Positions 1-4,222 of a DNA stretch of 6,610 bases are shown piece after piece (the stretch's first letter is position 1; the number at the start of each line of letters is the position of its first letter). The stretch is from Candidatus Woesearchaeota archaeon (lineage in GTDB: Archaea > Nanobdellota > Nanobdellia > Woesearchaeales > ARS49): the NCBI GenBank assembly GCA_016203345.1, contig JACQMZ010000091.1, positions 1 to 6,610 on the forward strand, given 5' to 3'. The notes beneath the pieces are model-generated. The model had not been told where the DNA came from and did no database searches. It saw only the letters and a list, made by a program, of their open reading frames with translations. Position numbers and translations under genes: made by a program.

Positions 1-41
1 ACCTTACTGTGAGCGAACGAAGATAGAAGCTAAACACGTAC
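1..41. other. Left-edge non-coding stretch downstream of the FKBP gene
   Basis: This 41-base stretch follows the FKBP stop codon on the minus strand. Read in that direction it is pyrimidine-rich (short T runs around 17-34), which would suit a weak archaeal T-rich terminator, but there is no hairpin or long T tract. One plus-strand frame (from base 2 to a TAG at 50-52) is open from the window edge. It is too short to decide whether it is the tail of a convergent gene. Confidence 0.3.
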
Positions 42-1010
42 CTATTTTTTAGTGAGTTCAACGAGTGTCACTTCGAGCGTCAGTTTTTTCTCAGCCAGAT
101 TGTCTTCCCGCTCTATCGTGATTGCTTCGTCGGAGACGTCCGTGACTTTAAAGAGATGTGGTGCGACAAATGAAGAGTCTTCGCCAGCTATGGGCGTGCT
201 GAAGTTTAGTAGTTGTCCAACGTTTGCCGTGTAATGAATAAAATAGTCGCTTCGTCCGACAGTTACTTTGGCGTCGCCGAGGAAGCTTGTGATGGTAGTA
301 TCATTTTTGGGGTTATGACGGACAGTTATCATGCGGTCATACACGGCAAGTACTTTGGATTCCCAGGGAAGCCCCGGCACTTGAATGGTATCGCCTTCTT
401 TGACGAGCGCTTGTACTGCAACTGTTTTGCTGGAATAGTTGAGCACTTGCAGGTTATACGAAAGTGAGCGGTCCCGAACAACGTCATTCACGATCGGCGG
501 TTTGTTAAAGACCTTTTTGAATGCGTCAATCTTGTAAAAGTGGATGCGGGAGATGGGCTGGTTCTTGAACAAGTGTTTGGTTTTGTTGATGAGAACACGT
601 GTGATTGGCTCGCTTGGATTGATTGTGACTATTTTTTGGTCTCCAGGGAGCATTCCGATGATGGCCTCGTCAAATCCTTTGACTTTTTGCGATTTGCCGA
701 GTTTGAACTGGAACGGGCCTTGTGAGTACGTTTTCAGGCCGGCTTTCTTGGCTATGTCGCCGTTTGCGTCGACGAGGGTTCCATCTTCGAGCTGGAGAAC
801 ATAGTTGATGCTGACAATGTCGCCTGATTGTGCAGCATTTGGATTTATGACTGGTCCGGGTGGCAGGACGGGTGCGAGTGGTTGGTCTTGCTTGTCAACT
901 GTGGGTATGACGAACAGAAGGGCAAGGAGCGCGAGTCCAATGAGGACAGCAATGCCAACTCCGCGTAGTTTTGGAAGTGGTGTTGCCGGTTGTTGTTTGC
1001 GTTTTCCCAT
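42..1010 (-). CDS. Membrane-anchored FKBP-type peptidyl-prolyl cis-trans isomerase
   Basis: A 322-aa protein predicted to catalyse prolyl cis-trans isomerisation and act as a chaperone outside the membrane. A basic N-terminus (MGKRK) and one hydrophobic helix at about 17-37 form an uncleaved anchor. A Pro-rich linker (about 39-60) follows. The FKBP fold starts at about 62 with IVSINY, LEDGTLVDANGD (D81 aligns with FKBP12 Asp37) and PFQFKLG. It continues with VKGFDEAIIGMLPGDQK (F113 in the Trp59 position) and closes with the final strand LTLEVTLVEL (310-319). About 175 residues separate these halves, far more than in FKBP12; archaeal FKBPs carry an insert-in-flap (IF) domain here. VPGLPWESKV...ITVRHNP (211-234) and KVTDVSDEAITIEREDNLAEK (split at 288-308) both look like IF-domain edges, the second with a degraded HPLAGK motif. 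It is the last gene of the operon, with its ATG one base after the aEF-1B stop. Fold assignment is firm; catalytic strength is uncertain. Confidence 0.88.
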   Translation of the reverse strand: MGKRKQQPATPLPKLRGVGIAVLIGLALLALLFVIPTVDKQDQPLAPVLPPGPVINPNAAQSGDIVSINYVLQLEDGTLVDANGDIAKKAGLKTYSQGPFQFKLGKSQKVKGFDEAIIGMLPGDQKIVTINPSEPITRVLINKTKHLFKNQPISRIHFYKIDAFKKVFNKPPIVNDVVRDRSLSYNLQVLNYSSKTVAVQALVKEGDTIQVPGLPWESKVLAVYDRMITVRHNPKNDTTITSFLGDAKVTVGRSDYFIHYTANVGQLLNFSTPIAGEDSSFVAPHLFKVTDVSDEAITIEREDNLAEKKLTLEVTLVELTKK

Positions 1011-1011
1011 T

Positions 1012-1287
1012 TTAGCCTAATGCGCGCGTGACGTTTGTTACTTCTACATTTAGCACGTGTGGAATTGTTTTAATGGTGTTTTCAAGTGGTTCGGTGTCTC
1101 CTTTGGCTTCATCCATTTTGAAACTTACTTTGACTGCCTTGAGGCCGAATCCGATTGGTTCTTCTTCTGTGTGGAAAATCTTGCCGCCGAATTCTTCGAT
1201 TTTCTTTGTTGCCTCGGCAAGAACTTTCTTGAGGTCTGTGTCAGGGCCTTCTGGCATGATCTTGAACGTGACTTCAACGCGTGCCAT
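1012..1287 (-). CDS. ef1b: Archaeal elongation factor 1-beta (EF-1A nucleotide exchange factor)
   Basis: A 91-aa cytoplasmic protein that promotes GDP/GTP exchange on aEF-1A during translation elongation. It has the usual family length and landmarks: an N-terminal VEVTFKIMPEGPDTDL (4-19), EEPIGFGLKAVKV (42-54) as the central signature, and a C-terminal strand VLNVEVTNVTRALG (78-91), close to the standard VEVTDVTR ending. The open frame extends six codons upstream (MKVPTN), but the ATG at 1287 is preferred. Family members begin MARVEV or similar, and this start lies one base after the Zn-ribbon TAA. A GAAGG sequence about 11 bases upstream is a weak Shine-Dalgarno candidate inside the previous gene. 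Zn-ribbon followed by aEF-1B is a conserved archaeal gene order. Translation is probably coupled to that of the preceding gene. Confidence 0.96.
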   Translation of the reverse strand: MARVEVTFKIMPEGPDTDLKKVLAEATKKIEEFGGKIFHTEEEPIGFGLKAVKVSFKMDEAKGDTEPLENTIKTIPHVLNVEVTNVTRALG

Positions 1288-1288
1288 G

Positions 1289-1456
1289 TTAGTTGGGACC
1301 TTCAAAATGGCATTGTGGGCAGATGTAGTGCGTGGCTGTTTTTCGGCAATGCGCGCAACGGACTACTTCTGTTTGCCCGCAACGGGGGCATTTGAAGCGC
1401 GCGGCGCCTGTCACGTTGACGATGGATGCCTTGCATGATACACACGTAAGTGTCAT
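1289..1456 (-). CDS. Small Zn-ribbon RNA-binding translation protein (COG2888-like, 55 aa)
   Basis: A 55-aa protein read directly from the sequence (MTLTCVSCKAS...FEGPN), easily lost to length cutoffs. It has four CxxC knuckles: C5/C8, C23/C26, C34/C37 and C46/C49, enough for two zinc sites. Basic residues lie around them (R20, K22, R25, R33, R38, K39). The order of knuckles and the ending CPxCxFEGP match the archaeal family annotated as predicted Zn-ribbon RNA-binding protein with a function in translation; as I recall, Haloferax HVO_2753 is the characterised member. Its position directly before aEF-1B is the typical context. It is the first gene of the operon: TAA, one base, then the aEF-1B ATG. 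The TATA box at 1479-1487 lies 27 bases from the ATG, so the transcript is probably leaderless. No good Shine-Dalgarno is present. The molecular target in the ribosome or RNA pool is not known from sequence. Confidence 0.93.
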   Translation of the reverse strand: MTLTCVSCKASIVNVTGAARFKCPRCGQTEVVRCAHCRKTATHYICPQCHFEGPN

Positions 1457-1478
1457 ACGGTGAAGTCACGATGGCGGG

Positions 1479-1487
1479 TTTTTAAAT
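1479..1487 (-). promoter_or_regulatory. TATA box of the Zn-ribbon / aEF-1B / FKBP operon
   Basis: On the minus strand the sequence reads ATTTAAAAA, an archaeal TATA element. Its centre (about 1483) is 27 bases from the A of the Zn-ribbon ATG at 1456. With standard archaeal spacing, transcription would begin at or next to the start codon, giving a leaderless operon mRNA. Confidence 0.65.
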
Positions 1488-1496
1488 GTTGTGCAT

Positions 1497-1536
1497 CAAG
1501 ATTTCCGAACTCGCTGCGCTCGTTCAGGAAATCTTG
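1497..1536. repeat. 10-bp inverted repeat (hairpin) spanning the 3' end of the rhamnose gene
   Basis: The arms CAAGATTTCC (1497-1506) and GGAAATCTTG (1527-1536) are perfectly complementary. A further GAAC/GTTC pair (1507-1510 with 1522-1525) nests inside after a one-base bulge, around a GC-rich core TCGCTGCGCTC. The right arm encodes the last residues (PKIS) and stop of the minus-strand sugar-nucleotide gene, so the hairpin would form at its mRNA 3' end. No T tract follows on either strand, so it is not a classical intrinsic terminator. It may protect or process the 3' end, or insulate the promoter at 1479-1487. Confidence 0.6.
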
Positions 1537-2366
1537 GGATGGGCTATGCATGTTCTGTATTTCTTTAGTGCTGCCCTTACAGCTTCATGAACAGGAGGCA
1601 GTGTGATTCCTTCTGCCTCGAGCTTTTTTGTAGAAAGCACGCAATTTGACCGTTGGGCGGCTGTTTGCTTGTGCAGTTCTTCCACAGAGAATAATGTATA
1701 TTTGTATGAGGGATCCACTTCCTGTTTGTAGATGCCAAGAATTTCTTGATGTGTAATAGCACCAGGATTGACTAGATTGTAAAGTCCAGTTGCCTTCTTA
1801 TCGATAAGTTTGAGAACTGCTGGAATGAAGTCTTCCATCACGCTGATGCTGTTGGGCACGGAAATAACTTTGGCATAACTGGTTATCTTGGTCACAAAGT
1901 TTCGCTGGCCTGGAATGCCGTCCAGAGGCATCCGCAACCGTACTTGAAGTACTGGCAAGAGAGTTAATGCTTGTTCGCTGGCTGTTTTCGTGCATGAGTA
2001 ATAACTGTCGAAAAAGTTTGGTGGATCAGATTCTGAGTATCCTTTGCCATCGTTGTCTCCGGAGTAAACGCACCCTGAGCCTACGTGCACAAAGAAAATG
2101 TTTCTTGCCATGCACGCATGCGCGAGTACTTGGGGTCCGAGAACGTTAGACTGCCACGTTTCGTGTTGGTGTGTTTCGCACCAGTCAACGTTTGGCCGTC
2201 CTGTTTTGCCAGCGCAATTGATGACGACGTCGGGAGTATGAGCTTCAAGCTCTCGCGCAACAGCCGCCCCATCAGTGATGTCTGTTTTCGTAATGACTGC
2301 GTGTGGCAACGCGTCTTTGAACTTTCCTGCCACATAGCCCGCGCCAAAGATGAGGATGTTGTCCAT
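1524..2366 (-). CDS. NRS/ER (UER1)-like nucleotide-sugar 3,5-epimerase/4-reductase, L-rhamnose type
   Basis: A 280-aa Rossmann-fold extended short-chain dehydrogenase. By family resemblance it turns a UDP- or dTDP-4-keto-6-deoxyglucose into the L-rhamnose nucleotide sugar for glycan synthesis. It has nucleotide-binding GAGYVAG (8-14), TGRPNVDWCETH (55-66), GSGCVYSG (96-103), DPPNFFDSYYSCTK with Y123-x3-K127, RLRMP (143-147), RNFVTKI (155-161), PNS (171-173) and NPGAITHQEIL (200-210). From memory, these blocks match plant NRS/ER and the mimivirus homologue in order and spacing, more closely than RmlD. C99 and K160 fall where NRS/ER has its proposed epimerase Cys and Lys. The frame extends 19 codons further upstream, but the ATG at 2366 starts the Rossmann strand and lies 27 bases from a TATA box. 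It is divergent from the Dbr1-like gene. Reductase fold is firm; substrate is inferred. Confidence 0.85.
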   Translation of the reverse strand: MDNILIFGAGYVAGKFKDALPHAVITKTDITDGAAVARELEAHTPDVVINCAGKTGRPNVDWCETHQHETWQSNVLGPQVLAHACMARNIFFVHVGSGCVYSGDNDGKGYSESDPPNFFDSYYSCTKTASEQALTLLPVLQVRLRMPLDGIPGQRNFVTKITSYAKVISVPNSISVMEDFIPAVLKLIDKKATGLYNLVNPGAITHQEILGIYKQEVDPSYKYTLFSVEELHKQTAAQRSNCVLSTKKLEAEGITLPPVHEAVRAALKKYRTCIAHPKIS

Positions 2367-2368
2367 GA

Positions 2369-2385
2369 CCCACAATCTCTGTGGG
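2369..2385. promoter_or_regulatory. Palindrome over the predicted start site of the rhamnose gene (possible operator)
   Basis: CCCACA (2369-2374) and TGTGGG (2380-2385) form a perfect 6-bp inverted repeat around ATCTC. It lies between the TATA box (2389-2397) and the ATG (2366), covering about -3 to -19. A repressor bound here would block the start site. If transcription starts upstream of it, it could instead be a small 5' hairpin. No regulator is identified in the window. Confidence 0.4.
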
Positions 2386-2388
2386 ACG

Positions 2389-2397
2389 TATTTAAAT
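2389..2397 (-). promoter_or_regulatory. TATA box of the NRS/ER-like gene
   Basis: The minus strand reads ATTTAAATA, with its centre near 2393, 27 bases before the A of the ATG at 2366. This spacing predicts a leaderless transcript and supports the shorter gene start over the upstream in-frame ATG at 2423, which lies upstream of the TATA box. Confidence 0.65.
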
Positions 2398-2427
2398 GTG
2401 ATGAACGGATTGCGAATTCTCACGCAC

Positions 2428-2437
2428 CTTTTTAAGG
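2428..2437 (+). promoter_or_regulatory. TATA box of the Dbr1-like metallophosphoesterase gene
   Basis: The plus strand reads CTTTTTAAGG, with its AT core centred near 2432, 26 bases before the ATG at 2458. The predicted transcript is leaderless. There is no Shine-Dalgarno next to the ATG; AAGGAGA at 2434-2440 is about 18 bases away, too far to serve as one. Upstream in-frame ATGs from 2350 on would lie before or within the promoter. Confidence 0.6.
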
Positions 2438-2457
2438 AGATACTTCACGCTGCCATT

Positions 2458-3204
2458 ATGGTTACGCGCTTTGCGGTGTTTGGAGATGTTCATGGCCACC
2501 AGAATGTGATGTATGACAAGGCGCGCGAATGGATGGAGAAGTTTGGCGAGTCGTTGGATGCGATCCTTCAAGTTGGGGATTTTGAGACTATCATGCGCCC
2601 TGAACACTTTGAACATTATTATGCACCTGCCAAATATCATCATATCAGCGATTTGCGCGAATATGCAGAAGGAGTGCGAAATCCTTGTGCGCTGACTGTG
2701 TTTACTGGAGGAAATCATGAAGCGTGGAGTGTTTTGGCGGAAAATAAGAACGGTGGTTTTGTGTGCCCCCGCATCTATTATCTTGGCCTCGCCGGAACAC
2801 TTGACATCAACGGTATAACTATAGCTGGGTTGACTGGAATTTTTTCTCGCAAATGGTATAACGCGGTTCGCGGGGATCACCCTTCGTATGATTGGAAGTA
2901 TTATCGACGTGAAGATGTGGAAAAATTACGCGATGTCAGTGCTGATATTTTGCTTTTGCACGAGTGGCCGCAGCCGGTGGATGATTCGTTTCGTGTATTG
3001 CGAGAACAAAATGTGCCTGCACCGGTAAGGGCTGGTACACCAACTCCAGCGTATCAATTAGTAAAGGGTATGCAGCCGAGGTTTGTGTTCGCAGGCCACC
3101 TGCACAAGGCGTCCATGCATGCGAGAATAAATGGGACACGGTTTGTTGGTTTGAGACAGGTTATGCAGCCCGACGGGTTCATGCACGTGCTTGAGATCAC
3201 CTGA
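2458..3204 (+). CDS. Dbr1-like (RNA lariat debranching enzyme-like) metallophosphoesterase
   Basis: A 248-aa calcineurin-fold phosphoesterase with all metal-binding motifs: GDVHG (D10, H12), GDF (D41), GGNHE (N86, H87), LHEWP (H168) and GHLH (H214, H216). Beyond these shared motifs it follows eukaryotic Dbr1, which hydrolyses the 2'-5' bond of intron lariats: APAKYHH (56-62), LTVFTGGNHEA (79-89), GGFVCPRIYYLGLAG (99-113), ITIAGLTGIF (120-129), then HPSY...YYRREDVEKL (141-157), where Dbr1 has its lariat-recognition loop. Eukaryotic Dbr1 usually has Cys at the first motif (GCxHG); here it is Asp, so two metals are expected. The Dbr1 C-terminal domain is absent. The start at 2458 is set by family length and the TATA box. 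It converges with and overlaps the nucleotidyltransferase gene by 8 bp. Phosphoesterase is certain; a 2'-5' or branched-RNA substrate is inference. Confidence 0.88.
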   Translation: MVTRFAVFGDVHGHQNVMYDKAREWMEKFGESLDAILQVGDFETIMRPEHFEHYYAPAKYHHISDLREYAEGVRNPCALTVFTGGNHEAWSVLAENKNGGFVCPRIYYLGLAGTLDINGITIAGLTGIFSRKWYNAVRGDHPSYDWKYYRREDVEKLRDVSADILLLHEWPQPVDDSFRVLREQNVPAPVRAGTPTPAYQLVKGMQPRFVFAGHLHKASMHARINGTRFVGLRQVMQPDGFMHVLEIT

Positions 3205-4138
3205 TAATCTCATGATCCAAGAGCACGACATCGATCATTCCAATATTCCTGCCGACTTTTCGTTCTAATTTTTCCAATAACACCTTCCTGTTAGCGAGAA
3301 ACTTCGCATACATCGGGTCGTCTTTGAAGATTGCGAAATTGACCCATCGTCCACGGACTCCTCCCACAACACTTCCGGAGAGCCGTTGCCAAATGGTTTC
3401 CAGTATCTTGCTGCCGCCCAAACCCTCAGGGTATTTTTCTCCAAGCCGGTAAGATCCAATTTCAGTGGTGGGAGTTGGTGGTTTGATGCTGTTGTACACA
3501 TCTTCGCTTGTGATGACAATGTCGATGTCAGACATGACCTTTTTCTGATCAAGTTGAAGGGTGATTTCACGATCAATAACTTCCCTGTAATCTTTGGGCA
3601 GATCGTAATCACTCGGCTTTGGTATGTTCTGTACCCATTTGTAGTCGGAAAATCCCCGCGCAAGACTGCCACTGAGTATCACCGTCACCGGACGCGTCCG
3701 AATGCCAACATCATGAAATGTTTTTCGGAGAATTCCCCTGATTTTGAACTTCTCATGCCACGAAAGTTTGCGTCCCACGAACCACGACTGTTTTAAGACG
3801 TCAAAAAGGTAGTCTGATATGCTGAGAATGAGCAGGCACAGTTCTCTGGCGGTCAGAATGTTGGGATTGGTATCTGCGAGGAATTTCTGGCATTTTCTGA
3901 TGATGTCTTGCGTGAGCGTGACGAACACGGCATAATATCCTGCTTTTAAGACAGGTATCATGTAGAAGTCAACAGTTATGACTTCTTTTAAGAACTCTTG
4001 ACAAAGACGCATTTTTTTCTCGTATGGTATGTTGGCATTGTCTATGATGCGGATGACTGCCTTTGTCCGCAGCATCAGCTCCGAAATTTTGTCAAGGGAT
4101 TTGGTAACAGTAGTGGTCAAAGTTGCAGCAGCAGGCAT
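3197..4138 (-). CDS. Nucleotidyltransferase-fold protein with helical N-terminal region, function unknown
   Basis: A 313-aa protein I cannot assign to a named family. Residues 1-150 look mostly helical and contain no catalytic motif. Then comes a pol-beta-type nucleotidyltransferase signature: VTVILSGSLARGFSDY (151-166) with the GS pair at 157-158, and VMSDIDIVIT (201-210) with D204/D206 as the likely metal-binding acids. About 47 residues separate GS from the DxD, against roughly 10-13 in minimal family members, so an insertion with a second acidic run (SDYDLPKDY, 176-184) lies between them. RWVNFAIF (264-271) and IGMIDVVLLD (299-308) may supply later strands. An in-frame TTG at 4156 exists, but the ATG at 4138 is preferred because a TATA-like element sits 27 bases upstream. 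It is divergent from thrS and convergent with the Dbr1-like gene. A nucleotide- or RNA-modifying role is likely; the substrate is unknown. Confidence 0.7.
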   Translation of the reverse strand: MPAAATLTTTVTKSLDKISELMLRTKAVIRIIDNANIPYEKKMRLCQEFLKEVITVDFYMIPVLKAGYYAVFVTLTQDIIRKCQKFLADTNPNILTARELCLLILSISDYLFDVLKQSWFVGRKLSWHEKFKIRGILRKTFHDVGIRTRPVTVILSGSLARGFSDYKWVQNIPKPSDYDLPKDYREVIDREITLQLDQKKVMSDIDIVITSEDVYNSIKPPTPTTEIGSYRLGEKYPEGLGGSKILETIWQRLSGSVVGGVRGRWVNFAIFKDDPMYAKFLANRKVLLEKLERKVGRNIGMIDVVLLDHEIIR

Positions 4139-4160
4139 CCGTTTGGAATTGTTCAAGATG

Positions 4161-4168
4161 CATAAAAA
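4161..4168 (-). promoter_or_regulatory. TATA-like element of the nucleotidyltransferase gene
   Basis: The minus strand reads TTTTTATG, centred near 4165 and 27 bases from the ATG at 4138, again predicting a leaderless mRNA. The near-palindromic thrS TATA element at 4190-4206 could also fire leftwards, which would give a leader of about 34 bases. Confidence 0.45.
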
Positions 4169-4189
4169 TCTATCTGCGTCGAAAGAGAA

Positions 4190-4206
4190 ACCTATTTAAA
4201 ACAGGT
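4190..4206 (+). promoter_or_regulatory. thrS promoter: TATA box within a near-perfect 17-bp palindrome
   Basis: TATTTAAAA (4193-4201) is a good archaeal TATA box, centred 26 bases from the ATG at 4223, with a purine-rich BRE-like GAAAGAGAAA just before it (4180-4189). The surrounding bases ACCT (4190-4193) and AGGT (4203-4206) make the element palindromic apart from one mismatched pair and the centre. This could allow bidirectional initiation or mark a repressor site over the TATA box. The transcript is probably leaderless. Confidence 0.6.
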
Positions 4207-4222
4207 AAATTCCTATGCGGAC

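Noticed and set aside
2..52. Plus-strand frame open from the left edge to a TAG at 50-52
   Set aside because: Only 16 codons with no recognisable motif; an open frame this short is expected by chance, although a convergent overlapping gene cannot be excluded.
1287..1305. Longer aEF-1B start giving MKVPTN before MARVEV
   Set aside because: It would overlap the Zn-ribbon gene and add residues absent from the family; its start codon is not an ATG set one base after a stop.
1028..1438. 136-codon plus-strand open frame
   Set aside because: It runs antisense across aEF-1B and the Zn-ribbon gene, both firmly identified, and shows no domain of its own.
4120..4138. Short GCAGCAGCAG tract
   Set aside because: It simply encodes Ala-Ala-Ala at the start of the nucleotidyltransferase; too short to be a meaningful repeat.
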